Source: Thermoproteota archaeon (GTDB lineage: Archaea > Thermoproteota > Thermoprotei_A > EX4484-217-1). From it: a stretch of 64,000 nt of DNA. The notes beneath the pieces were generated by a model. It ran no database searches and was not told where the DNA came from. It saw only the letters and a list, made by a program, of their open reading frames with translations. Below, one piece after another: positions 8,903 through 18,060 of the stretch (position 1 is the stretch's first letter; each line of letters opens with the position of its first letter). Where the stretch lies: positions 86,889-150,888 of the forward strand of contig JAPDJU010000001.1 of assembly GCA_029258915.1 (NCBI GenBank). The letters are read 5' to 3'. A program made the translations under genes and the position numbers.

Positions 8903-9997
8903 TTAATATTTAGGTGCACAAACAAGCTCCTTTCTTAGACGGCTTATCAGTTTCCTAAGTGTTTGAACTTCAGCTATATCCATAATATCAGAGAAGTATC
9001 TGTCAGTTATAGCTAAAACTTTACACATTTCCCTAGTAGTAATATCTCCTACCATGTTTGCTCGTCTAATTTTCTTTAACAAGCTAATGCACTGATCCGT
9101 AGCATAGGCTATCAAGCTTTTCTTAGCATTGAGAACTTTAAAAACGCCTAATGTTGGATCTAAAAATAAGTCTTCAACAATTTCTGATGGAAGTCTTTCC
9201 TCCATATATCTTAACGCAACACGTTTATAATATCTTATAAATGCTCTAGCAGTTCTATCCCTATTATTTCTAACAAGCCAAGCCATAAAGAGGGCCATTA
9301 GGTTTTTCATTAAGTACTTATTTGGAAGATATGCTCCTTCAACAGCTATGGCTTTAAGCAGGTCTTTAAATCTATGCCATACTTCAGGATATAGCTTCAA
9401 TCTATCTACGTTTCTCATAGAGAAAAGTATTGTACGTAACATACTTGAAATAGCTTTTTCATCAGGGTATTCTTCAAGCATGTACAGTCGTAATATGTGT
9501 AAAGACATCACTATAAAGTCCTCTAAAGACCTAGAACTTGCTTTTAATGTTTTCACAACATCCTCCGGGCCCATGGTCATAAGCTTTATAATGTAACTTA
9601 TTAGTGGAGGTAAAAATATTAGCGTAGCAGCCAATTCAGCCATAAAAGCCCAATACGCGTATTCTGTTTTTTCTAAGGACATAGTGTATGCAGAAATAAC
9701 GGTGATTATAGCAAATATGGAGAAAGGATAAATTATCTTGTTTAAAAACATTCTGACAATAACGGTACCATACTTTGACTGCATATATATAACCCAAATA
9801 GTGAAAGGAACAGCTATAAGTGCTGCGTAGGCCTGAACAACAGCACTGCCAAAATATAGGATTGGCCATTCAAAGAATGATGGATCCCTATCTAAACCTA
9901 AAATCCTAAATATAATTGCTAAAACTATCAGCGTCAACATTATACCTATATACGTTGTTAGCAGTCTCCTCCGCTTCGCTAACTTCACTTCTATCAA
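8903..9997 (-). CDS. Membrane protein with N-terminal helices and a cytoplasmic helical domain
   Basis: A 364-residue protein. The first 150 residues hold about four hydrophobic segments (near 15-33, 46-70, 88-106 and 118-142). The rest is soluble, Arg/Lys-rich and helical, with a cluster of Asp/Arg motifs around residues 230-250. The start is uncertain: TTG at 9997 follows a GGAG too closely, and the GTG at 9988 is an alternative. I do not recognise the family. It is divergent from the ABC transporter across 242 bases that must hold both promoters. Confidence 0.7.
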   Translation of the reverse strand: MIEVKLAKRRRLLTTYIGIMLTLIVLAIIFRILGLDRDPSFFEWPILYFGSAVVQAYAALIAVPFTIWVIYMQSKYGTVIVRMFLNKIIYPFSIFAIITVISAYTMSLEKTEYAYWAFMAELAATLIFLPPLISYIIKLMTMGPEDVVKTLKASSRSLEDFIVMSLHILRLYMLEEYPDEKAISSMLRTILFSMRNVDRLKLYPEVWHRFKDLLKAIAVEGAYLPNKYLMKNLMALFMAWLVRNNRDRTARAFIRYYKRVALRYMEERLPSEIVEDLFLDPTLGVFKVLNAKKSLIAYATDQCISLLKKIRRANMVGDITTREMCKVLAITDRYFSDIMDIAEVQTLRKLISRLRKELVCAPKY

Positions 9998-10239
9998 ACT
10001 CCATTAACATAACTGATACGTACTCACAATAATATTAATTCTTAGGATTTATGAGTTTATTAGATCAAAACAGGAAAACCGGTGAATTATTCCTTATATT
10101 AATAAAGTAGTTTCAGATTACATTGTTAATTTTAAATTTCTCTTAGCTGCTTTGGAAAGGTAAAATGCGCATGGACTTCAAAGACCCATGTAAATAAAGT
10201 TTAAATTAAAGCTTAAGCTTATAATATACAGGTGTTCTT

Positions 10240-11661
10240 ATGGCATATAGTGCTCAAATTAAATTATCTACTGTTATCCCTGTCATACTGCTGATAGTTG
10301 GTATAATTATAGGATTTGTAGCAGGCTACGCTATGAAGCCACCAGTAGCAACACCAGCACCTACTCCAACACCGGCAGTGAAAACGATAAAGGTTGCTGT
10401 TTGGGGTTCAGGGTCTCCTGTAGATGTTACTAGGGTAGATAATATTGAAAGAGCAGCTAGCATTTTGAACAGGCTGTTCGAAGCAGTAGGTGTTGACGTT
10501 AAGATCGAGGTTGAAAAACAATTCTTCAGAGGAGACTACATGGAGAAACTTACAGCCGCTTTCGCTGCTGAAGAAGCTCCCGACATTATTGCTATGAAGA
10601 ACTTACCAGTGCTTGCAGATGGAGGATATGTAATAGCTTTAGATGACTACGTTGAAAAGTATAGCGACTTGCTCGAAGACGTGTACCCAGTGTTATGGAA
10701 ATCTGTCAAGTACAAGGGTAAGATATGGGCTCTACCACAAGATACTGAGGCAAGACCACTATACTTTAGAAAAGATGTTCTAAGACAACTAGGTTGGAGC
10801 GAGGAAGAGATCGAAGCATTACCTGAGAAGATTAAGAACGGTGAAGTCACATTACTAGATTTAATAGAAGTTGCTAAGGAAGCAATGGATAAAGGACTTG
10901 TAGAATGGGGCTTCTATCATAGACCAAACTTTGGCGGAACACCATTCGTAATCCTATACTATCAGTACGGTGGAGTACTTCAGGACCCGGAAACAGGCAA
11001 GCTAGTGTTTGACAAGTCAGCTATGCTGAAAATGCTACAGCTGCTACATAGAATGGCTCAAGTGGACAAGGTACTACCACCAACAATGATAGGTACTTCA
11101 TGGAGAGAAATACATGCAGGATTTGTCAATGGCAGAGTACTGTTCTGGTTTGGTGGAACATGGCACTGGGCCGAATGGCAAAGAGTAGCATACCATGGGG
11201 AATTAGGAGAACTACCTGAAGAATACGAATGGGAGAACATAGGTTTTGCATTGGTACCAGCACCTGAACCAGGGCTTAAACCATTGACCCTATCAAGCCC
11301 GTATCTATACTATGTAACAGCACAGTCAGAGAACCCAGAGTTAGCATTTCTACTGATAACTTTAGCAACTTCAGCACCAATAGACGCTATACACGCTGTA
11401 GATAGCGGACACCTACCAGTGAGATCAACAACTGTAGATCAGCCATACTATAAGCAGTCAAAGTTCCACAGAGAAGTAGCTTACATGCTAGAGCACACAT
11501 CGTTTGAGCCATTACATCCAAAATGGGGAGCATATAAAGATGCATGGATAACAGCGATAACAAAGGTTGAGAAAGGAGAATTAACGCCAGAAGAAGCATT
11601 ACAAGAAATGATAACTACATTACAAGCAGAACTAGGAGATGAACTAGTAATTAGAGAGTAA
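10240..11661 (+). CDS. ABC sugar-transporter substrate-binding protein, membrane-anchored
   Basis: A 473-residue family 1 solute-binding protein. The start ATG follows a GGTG site by five bases. Residues about 11-34 form an N-terminal membrane helix with no lipobox cysteine, followed by a Pro/Thr/Ala linker (PAPTPTPAV), the usual way archaeal binding proteins are tethered outside the cell. The mature part has the two-lobe pattern of maltose/oligosaccharide-binding proteins (PDIIAMKN, KGKIWALPQDTEARPLYFRKD, GFVNGRVLFWFGGTWHWAE). It is the first gene of a binding protein-permease-permease-ATPase operon. The sugar cannot be told from sequence. Confidence 0.9.
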   Translation: MAYSAQIKLSTVIPVILLIVGIIIGFVAGYAMKPPVATPAPTPTPAVKTIKVAVWGSGSPVDVTRVDNIERAASILNRLFEAVGVDVKIEVEKQFFRGDYMEKLTAAFAAEEAPDIIAMKNLPVLADGGYVIALDDYVEKYSDLLEDVYPVLWKSVKYKGKIWALPQDTEARPLYFRKDVLRQLGWSEEEIEALPEKIKNGEVTLLDLIEVAKEAMDKGLVEWGFYHRPNFGGTPFVILYYQYGGVLQDPETGKLVFDKSAMLKMLQLLHRMAQVDKVLPPTMIGTSWREIHAGFVNGRVLFWFGGTWHWAEWQRVAYHGELGELPEEYEWENIGFALVPAPEPGLKPLTLSSPYLYYVTAQSENPELAFLLITLATSAPIDAIHAVDSGHLPVRSTTVDQPYYKQSKFHREVAYMLEHTSFEPLHPKWGAYKDAWITAITKVEKGELTPEEALQEMITTLQAELGDELVIRE

Positions 11662-11675
11662 AATTTTAAATTCAA

Positions 11676-11690
11676 GTTTTCTTTTTTATT
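11676..11690 (+). terminator. T-rich terminator after the binding-protein gene
   Basis: A T-rich run lies just after the stop of the binding protein and before the 115-base gap to the permease. Partial termination here would give more binding protein than permease, a common arrangement in sugar ABC operons. Confidence 0.4.
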
Positions 11691-11805
11691 TACTCAAGCA
11701 TGTTTAAACCGCTACCCCCATAGAAGCCCTTACTTATATCTTCATACTGACGATTCCTCATAGTCGTTAATCGCCTACATTATTAAGCTAAGAAGGTGCT
11801 GATAA

Positions 11806-12789
11806 TTGGCTTTAAAGATAAGTAGAAAAATGTTACCTTGGATATTCTTAGCGCCTATGCTAATGATGATTATTTTCTCATGGATTGCTCCAGTACTTTT
11901 AACTGTTTACTTAGGGTTTACCGATTTAAGTTCTAAAAATTTCTTAGACTTTATTAGAAACTTTTTCACCGAAAATGTTCACCTTACTTTAGAGAATTTT
12001 GAAAAAATATTTTTCGCTAAAGACCCTTATGTCGTAGAAGCCTTAACAATAACAGCCATTTATGTTGTAAGCGTTTTATCTATAAATGCTATTTTTGCCT
12101 TAGTTTTATCTATAGCAATAGCCTACTTCGTTAGAAACGAAATAGTTTCCATGCTTTTAAGAGTTTCATGGTTAATACCTAGAATTATGCCTGGGATAAT
12201 TTATGCTTTAGTTTGGAACTGGTTTATTGATCCTAAATATGGGTTATTAAATACATTACTAAAGTTTGCAGGTGTTCCTGAAGCATTACTTCCTGAAAGT
12301 TGGCTTTTATCACCACCCTATTCTCAAATACTTATGATTGTTGTTAACGGATATGTTGGAGCAAGTTTTGGAATGATAATATATACTGCGGCTATTAAGT
12401 CCATACCCACAGATATAATTAACGCAGCTTTAGTTGATGGAGCATCAGATTTTCAAATAGCTAGACATATAATAGTACCTTTACTTAAATGGCCAATGTT
12501 ATTTGTTATTTCATGGCAAACACTTAGCTTACTAAGCTCATACGAGTATATACTAATGATCTGGGGTTCAGGTGGTGGAGGAGGCTACGCTGGAATAGCT
12601 AGAGCAGCAAAGGTAATGGTATGGTCTCTATACTCCTATAGCAAAGCTTTTGCTGCTGAAGAACACTTATACGGATATGCTTCAGCACTATCATTAATCC
12701 TTGTAATTGTTGGTGTAGTTCTTATAATAACATACTTCAAAATATTTGGTTTTAGAAGACTTATGGAACCAAGTAGAATAGAGGTGTAA
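11806..12789 (+). CDS. ABC sugar-transporter permease, MalF-like
   Basis: A 327-residue inner permease subunit with six main hydrophobic segments. The start is TTG at 11806 behind AAGGTGC at 11793-11799. The EAA loop that docks on the ATPase is visible as INAALVDGASDFQIARHIIVPLL near residues 205-227 and has the conserved EAA-x3-G spacing, with N-A-A replacing E-A-A. It belongs to the CUT1 family. It ends five bases before the second permease, whose ribosome-binding site overlaps its stop. Confidence 0.92.
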   Translation: MALKISRKMLPWIFLAPMLMMIIFSWIAPVLLTVYLGFTDLSSKNFLDFIRNFFTENVHLTLENFEKIFFAKDPYVVEALTITAIYVVSVLSINAIFALVLSIAIAYFVRNEIVSMLLRVSWLIPRIMPGIIYALVWNWFIDPKYGLLNTLLKFAGVPEALLPESWLLSPPYSQILMIVVNGYVGASFGMIIYTAAIKSIPTDIINAALVDGASDFQIARHIIVPLLKWPMLFVISWQTLSLLSSYEYILMIWGSGGGGGYAGIARAAKVMVWSLYSYSKAFAAEEHLYGYASALSLILVIVGVVLIITYFKIFGFRRLMEPSRIEV

Positions 12790-12794
12790 AGGAA

Positions 12795-13688
12795 ATGCGT
12801 AAGAAACTCAAAATGCCTTCAATAGGAGGTAAAACGATAATATTAAACGTAGTTAAGTACTTGCTGGCAATCATTATTGCAGTAATACCTTTAATCCCTG
12901 TATGGTCTATGCTGTTATGGCTTGCAGTACAGAGCTTTAGCGGGAGAGTAATACTAGGAATTATTCCCTCAGAAGTCACCTTTAAGAACTGGAGGTTCTT
13001 ATGGTCACCTATTAAAATGGGGTTAAAAGAATATCCGAACATATGGCCTGTAACTTTAAACACTTTATTTTTAGCATTAGGGGTCACAGGGCTTGTTGTT
13101 TTCGTAAGCACTCTTGGAGGCTATGCTTTATCCAGAATGGAGTTTAAAGGTAGAATGGAGCTAATGCAGTTTATAATAGCTCTTCACGCATTTCCAAGCA
13201 TAATATTGCTAATAGCACTTTTCGTAATTCTCAACAATTTAGGATTGTACGGTAAAGGATACATGACTCTGGTAGGTATAATTCTAATAAAAGCCGGCTT
13301 AGAAATCCCTATGGCAACATGGATTATTAAAGGATTTTTCGATGCAATACCTTGGGATCTAGAATGGGCAGCTTTAGTTGATGGATGCACTAGATGGAAA
13401 GCCTGGAGAACAGTAATTTTGCCATTAGTTCTTCCAGGGATAGGTGCAATATCAATATTTTCATTCCTATCAGGCTGGTCAGAATTCTTACTGGTATTCA
13501 CTTATGTAGAGGATGAAGCATACTACACATTACCTGTGCTCATATATCATATGATTGGAGAATTCAAATTTATAGACTGGGGTATGCTTGCGGCCTTAGG
13601 ACTATTCTTCACAATACCTACAATTATATTCTTCAGTACATCACAGAAGCTTCTCTTAAGAATATATGTTGGTGGTATTAAGAGGTGA
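12795..13688 (+). CDS. ABC sugar-transporter permease, MalG-like
   Basis: A 297-residue second permease subunit with six hydrophobic segments. GAGGTG at 12781-12786, overlapping the stop of the previous gene, serves the ATG at 12795. The ATPase-docking loop reads WAALVDGCTRWKAWRTVILPL, and the downstream GWSEFLLVFTYV is typical of MalG. It pairs with the MalF-like subunit to form the sugar channel. The ATPase gene starts eight bases after its stop. Confidence 0.92.
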   Translation: MRKKLKMPSIGGKTIILNVVKYLLAIIIAVIPLIPVWSMLLWLAVQSFSGRVILGIIPSEVTFKNWRFLWSPIKMGLKEYPNIWPVTLNTLFLALGVTGLVVFVSTLGGYALSRMEFKGRMELMQFIIALHAFPSIILLIALFVILNNLGLYGKGYMTLVGIILIKAGLEIPMATWIIKGFFDAIPWDLEWAALVDGCTRWKAWRTVILPLVLPGIGAISIFSFLSGWSEFLLVFTYVEDEAYYTLPVLIYHMIGEFKFIDWGMLAALGLFFTIPTIIFFSTSQKLLLRIYVGGIKR

Positions 13689-13695
13689 AAACTCC

Positions 13696-14781
13696 ATGGT
13701 CAAAGTTATATTAGATAATGTGAGTAAGTTTTTTGGAAAAGTGAAAGCAGTTATAGATTTAAACCTTAGAATAGGAGATGGAGAATTCGTAGCATTATTA
13801 GGGCCTTCCGGTTGCGGTAAAACAACAACACTACTAATGGTTGCCGGAATATATAAGCCAACCAAAGGGAAAATACTTTTTGACGATAAGGACGTAACAA
13901 AACTACCTCCAAGGGATAGAAATGTTGGTATGGTTTTCCAAAGTTACGCACTATATCCTCACATGAGCGTATACGATAACATAGCATTTCCGTTAAGACT
14001 TAAGAAAGTGCCTAGAAATGAAATAGATCGAAAAGTAAAACAGGTAGCTAAGCTTCTCAGAATAGAGGAACTTCTGCATAGAAAACCAAGCCAGCTTTCC
14101 GGAGGCCAGCAGCAAAGAGTTGCATTGGGTAGAGCCTTAGTCAAGGAACCAGATGTTCTTCTTTTAGATGAACCATTAAGCAACTTGGATGCTAAGCTTA
14201 GAGTTGTTATGAGAGCTGAACTTAAGAGACTTCAGAAAGAGCTTAAAATAACAACTATTTACGTTACTCATGATCAAGTTGAAGCGATGTCTATGGCCGA
14301 CAGAATAGCGGTAATGAATGCTGGGAAACTACAGCAATATGCTCCACCAACGGAACTATACAATAAACCAGCAAACCTATTCGTAGCAGGTTTTATTGGA
14401 GCACCACCAATGAACTTTATAGAAGGATTAATAAAGGAAATTAATGGAGAGTACTATTTTGACTCAGAGTATTTTAAATTAAAGTTAGTTAATGAGATTG
14501 GCGAAATAATTGCGTCTAAAACCTCTGAAACTATCATGGGCTTTAGACCTGAAAACGCGAAAATAATCTTAGAAGAAAAACCGAATACTATCCAGGGAAA
14601 AGTTTATGTTGTAGAACCATTAGGTAAGGACATTATTGTAAATATTAAAATAGGAGATATGATAGTCAAAATACTAACAAGACCTGGAGCAGAGCTAACG
14701 CCAGGACAAAACATATGGCTACAATTAGACATGAAAAAAATACACTTCTTCGAGAAACAAACAGGAAAGGCCATAATATAA
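13696..14781 (+). CDS. ABC sugar-transporter ATPase, MalK/UgpC type
   Basis: A 361-residue nucleotide-binding subunit. An upstream in-frame ATG at 13666 lies inside the permease gene, but GAGGTG at 13682-13687 selects the ATG at 13696 (MVKVILDNVSKFF). Walker A is GPSGCGKTTT, the Q-loop lies in GMVFQSYALYPHM, the signature is LSGGQQQRVALGRAL, Walker B is DVLLLDEPLSNLD, and the H-loop is YVTHDQVEAM. The C-terminal 120 residues carry the TOBE/OB regulatory domain of MalK-type ATPases. One such ATPase can serve several CUT1 permeases in archaea. Confidence 0.95.
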   Translation: MVKVILDNVSKFFGKVKAVIDLNLRIGDGEFVALLGPSGCGKTTTLLMVAGIYKPTKGKILFDDKDVTKLPPRDRNVGMVFQSYALYPHMSVYDNIAFPLRLKKVPRNEIDRKVKQVAKLLRIEELLHRKPSQLSGGQQQRVALGRALVKEPDVLLLDEPLSNLDAKLRVVMRAELKRLQKELKITTIYVTHDQVEAMSMADRIAVMNAGKLQQYAPPTELYNKPANLFVAGFIGAPPMNFIEGLIKEINGEYYFDSEYFKLKLVNEIGEIIASKTSETIMGFRPENAKIILEEKPNTIQGKVYVVEPLGKDIIVNIKIGDMIVKILTRPGAELTPGQNIWLQLDMKKIHFFEKQTGKAII

Positions 14782-14823
14782 ATACCATAGTTAAAATACG
14801 TCTACTCTGCTAGATGTAAATTC

Positions 14824-15057
14824 TTATGTTTTTTTAGCTATGTAATGTGTTATGTAAGATGCTATAAGTATCATTGGAATGTAGAATAAGGTAAGCAGAA
14901 TGGTAGATAACATATACTGAGACTGAGTTATAGGTGATACTTTCAAGAACCAGGCTATAGACGCTAATCCTATGACTAAAGCAGCCCATTTAAACTTTAC
15001 ATTAAAATGGCCAGCAATAAATGCTACAATTAAAAACACTACTATGAGGTACATCAT
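14824..15057 (-). CDS. Small membrane protein
   Basis: A 77-residue, strongly hydrophobic protein with about three short membrane segments and a charged KK at the C-terminus. It is convergent with the ABC ATPase gene. Adjacent ATG codons at the start have only a weak GTAGAG upstream. I do not recognise it. Confidence 0.55.
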   Translation of the reverse strand: MMYLIVVFLIVAFIAGHFNVKFKWAALVIGLASIAWFLKVSPITQSQYMLSTILLTLFYIPMILIASYITHYIAKKT

Positions 15058-15236
15058 AATCTCTACATCTTCTTAAGAAGAATAAGCCGCTGGACACTAT
15101 ATGTACTGCTAACATAGAGGTATGTGTTAGAGCTATACTATCATTGAGACTTTTTAGCTGTGTTTATAGCATTTAAGTATTTTACATAGTTTCAAAACAT
15201 ATTTTCACGTGTAAGGTGGTGTAGCTGAAAGTTCAA

Positions 15237-15539
15237 ATGCTTCATCTTTATTTAATGGATAGATTTAAACCATTAGACATTAAGTCGAATGAGTTTCTAG
15301 AATTAGCTTCAGAAAATCTTCTAAAATTATTTGACCGTATTAGAGAAAGGGTAGAGGAGAATACAGGTAAGATATACTATGTTAGAGTTCGTAAGGTGAT
15401 GTTTGACATAAAGGATATGGATATAGTAATAGAATACAGGGTTAATAGTGAAGCAGGCATAGTACCGGTGAAAATTATTTATTCTAGCAGACCTACGAGA
15501 GCACTGATAAAATATTATAGGCTTAAAAATAAACATTAA
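15237..15539 (+). CDS. Small hypothetical protein
   Basis: A 100-residue soluble protein with mixed helix and strand (FLELASENLLKLFDRIRERVEE, then VRVRKVMFDIKDMDIVIEYRV). The ATG at 15237 is 16 bases after a strong AGGTGGT site at 15214-15220. An in-frame CTG at 15225 sits at ideal spacing, so a non-ATG start adding four residues is possible. I do not recognise the family. It is 64 bases upstream of the FAD oxidoreductase. Confidence 0.6.
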   Translation: MLHLYLMDRFKPLDIKSNEFLELASENLLKLFDRIRERVEENTGKIYYVRVRKVMFDIKDMDIVIEYRVNSEAGIVPVKIIYSSRPTRALIKYYRLKNKH

Positions 15540-15603
15540 AAAGGCTATAAGATTCGACACTATGATATATTCATTTAACACACATGCTTGAGGTGATTAC
15601 ATT

Positions 15604-16881
15604 ATGCAATATGATGCTTTAATTATCGGAGCAGGTGTTATTGGGTTATCTATTGCTTACCATTTGAAAAAAGCTTGTCCTGAAAACAATGTTTTAATCG
15701 TTGAAGCTAAAGAAGATGCTGGCTTAGGTGATTCCGGTAAGAGTGCTGCTGCGTTTAGAACTTTCTTTTACTCTAGAACAAATATTGCCTTAGCTACCAC
15801 TAGTGTTGAATTTTATAAGTATGTTCAGGAAAAATTAGGTTATAATTTAAACATGCGATATATTGGATATCTCTTCTTACTTACTAAAAGAAAATATAAA
15901 GATATTAGAGATGTTTTAGACTACATATCCAAAAGAGGATTAAGGTTTGAAATAATAGACACTGATGTCCTTAAGAAAAGACTTGGTGTAAGAACTTCTA
16001 TTTCTTATGAAAGGGATTCTAAGCTTATGGGTTTAGAAGATATTCACTTAGGTGTTCTAGTTAAGGAAGCGGGCATTATGGATCCTATGAAGCTAGTTAA
16101 ATTTTATGAAGAACAGTTTGTAAAGCTTGGGGGTAAAATACTTTACAATACTAAAGTCCATAGGCTTATTGTAGAACCTAGAAGACCCTTAGGGCTACCT
16201 AATGAACCATATCCTTGGCAGGATGTTAGAATAGCCGGTGTTAAAACAAGTCGTGGCGTATTTAAAGCTAAAAAAACTATTGTCGCTACTGGTGCTCAGG
16301 CACCTCAGCTCTTAGACCCTATAGGTATTGATGCCCATATTAAACCTAAGAAGAGACAGATTTTCGTAATTGAAGCATCTACACCTCCTCTACGGAAGCT
16401 ACTTAGAGCCCGGAATTTCAATAAAGAAAATATATTGCCGTTAACAATACTTCCCAAAGGCGTTTACATTAGACCTGCTATTGAAGAAAACAGCTTCTGG
16501 GTTGGTATGTCAGATTATATTGGACGTGCTTTTATGTGGGAGGAAGAACCTAAGCCTGAACTTAGGTTTTACTTTAACGGAATATATATGATCTTATTTA
16601 AGTATTTCCCGCAGTTTTCAGGAGCAAAACCTGCAAGGGCCTGGGCAGGTTTTTACGATATATCCTTAGATTACCAGCCTGTTGTTTTCGAAGTAGAAGA
16701 TCTTATTGTTGCTGCTGGAACTAGTGGTAGCGGTATTATGAAAGCAGATGCTATAGGTAGAATAGTTAAATCACTGTATCTTGGTGAAAAATATGCTGAA
16801 CTTTATGGTGGTGAAAAATTTAAGGTAAAAGATCTGAGCCTTGACGAAAGAAGGGTTGAGAAAGAGAAACTTATAATTTAA
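15604..16881 (+). CDS. FAD-dependent oxidoreductase of the DAO (glycine/D-amino-acid oxidase) family
   Basis: A 425-residue flavoprotein preceded by GAGGTGATTAC, one of the best ribosome-binding sites in the window. The dinucleotide-binding motif GAGVIGLSIAYHL lies at residues 8-20, with VEAKEDAG ending the second strand. Residues SAAAFRTFF follow in the place where DAO proteins bind the flavin ring. The segment IVATGAQAP and the C-terminal VAAGTSGSGIMKADAIG complete the FAD site. The family oxidises secondary or primary amines such as glycine, sarcosine or D-amino acids. The substrate is not determinable here, and no partner subunits are adjacent. Confidence 0.88.
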   Translation: MQYDALIIGAGVIGLSIAYHLKKACPENNVLIVEAKEDAGLGDSGKSAAAFRTFFYSRTNIALATTSVEFYKYVQEKLGYNLNMRYIGYLFLLTKRKYKDIRDVLDYISKRGLRFEIIDTDVLKKRLGVRTSISYERDSKLMGLEDIHLGVLVKEAGIMDPMKLVKFYEEQFVKLGGKILYNTKVHRLIVEPRRPLGLPNEPYPWQDVRIAGVKTSRGVFKAKKTIVATGAQAPQLLDPIGIDAHIKPKKRQIFVIEASTPPLRKLLRARNFNKENILPLTILPKGVYIRPAIEENSFWVGMSDYIGRAFMWEEEPKPELRFYFNGIYMILFKYFPQFSGAKPARAWAGFYDISLDYQPVVFEVEDLIVAAGTSGSGIMKADAIGRIVKSLYLGEKYAELYGGEKFKVKDLSLDERRVEKEKLII

Positions 16882-17022
16882 ATATCAGAGAAGGACCACT
16901 TCTTCATCTTATCCGTACCGGTCCCGGGGTACTTCATCATCTATAATTTATTTTTAACAATGAAAATTTAAACAATTCTACTATTAACTATTAGTGCAAC
17001 TTTTCATATTGTTGTTAAAACA

Positions 17023-17865
17023 TTAAGGAGTATTAAAAACGATGTTCTCTAATTCTCTAATTCTCTGCGGATTAGAATATACGTTAAACCTTTTACCTCT
17101 AGCAAAACCTATGAGCGTAATGTTTGTTTTTCTAGCATAAACTACTGCATCAAATGTTGGAGCAGATTTAGAAACCATTATAGGTATTCCTGCTCTAACA
17201 GCCTTAACTATGGAATCGGTAAAAATTCTTCCCGAAGTTAAAAGTAATACTTTACTAAAGTCTATGTTTCTTAAAAACCCCCAGCCAATAACCTTGTCTA
17301 TGGCATTATGTCTACCAATATCCTCAGTAAAAACTAGAAGATTAAACGAGTTTATGTTAAAAAGTGCTGCTGCATGAACACCGCCTGTTATCCTAAATAC
17401 TTCTGATTTCTCATAGAACTTTTTTAGGGCTTCAATAACATAGTTGGCTGAAATCTTAACATTCGATAAAACTTTTTCAGAGTAACTATGGACTGATGTC
17501 TTTTCCTCGCATGAAGGCCCAAATACGTTGGACAGTGTTTTAAATATTTTAGCTTTATATTTTAGATAGATTTTAACTTCATTGTTTACGAATTTTATCT
17601 TATCAACATCCCTTATACTGTCTATTATACCTAAGGATAGTAAATTACCGTAAACAAACTCTTCAAACATATTAGGGGATATAAGGTACGTTCTATATTT
17701 CAAGCCATGAATATTGATATTTAAAGCATATTCTCTTACTAAAGGTTCTTGAACCTTTCTTATCAATGTTTTCCCATTTTTAATTTCAACCTTAATTACT
17801 TCATTAATCATGTAAAGTGTTTTTGCTTCTGTACTTCTGTTCTCCATGTAAGAATCATTCCCCAC
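17023..17865 (-). CDS. fdhD: Formate dehydrogenase accessory sulfurtransferase FdhD
   Basis: A 280-residue protein related to FdhD, which passes sulfur from a cysteine desulfurase to the molybdenum or tungsten cofactor of formate dehydrogenase. Family landmarks are GGVHAAAL, the long EDIGRHNAIDKVIGWG segment, LLLTSGRIFTDSIVKAVRAGIPI and SAPTFDAVVYARKTNITLIGFARG. The usual catalytic CxxC loop is replaced by GPSCEEK, with only C119 present. The start may be GTG at 17865 or, with the GTGGGGA site upstream, the ATG at 17847. No formate dehydrogenase subunit is in the window. Confidence 0.9.
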   Translation of the reverse strand: MGNDSYMENRSTEAKTLYMINEVIKVEIKNGKTLIRKVQEPLVREYALNINIHGLKYRTYLISPNMFEEFVYGNLLSLGIIDSIRDVDKIKFVNNEVKIYLKYKAKIFKTLSNVFGPSCEEKTSVHSYSEKVLSNVKISANYVIEALKKFYEKSEVFRITGGVHAAALFNINSFNLLVFTEDIGRHNAIDKVIGWGFLRNIDFSKVLLLTSGRIFTDSIVKAVRAGIPIMVSKSAPTFDAVVYARKTNITLIGFARGKRFNVYSNPQRIRELENIVFNTP

Positions 17866-18060
17866 TATTCAAACGTTAACTAAGTAGAAGTATAAATTAA
17901 TGTCTTCACTATTGCATTATATCCTTTAGAGAACGCTCTTACTACGCTATAGTCGCTTAACCTCTAGTATTGTGGTCCTTAGCTTTCCTAGCGCTTTCCC
18001 TAGGTTTCCCGACTTGTACTTTATATTTATAGCATCTAAGATATTGACCGGGTGCATGAA

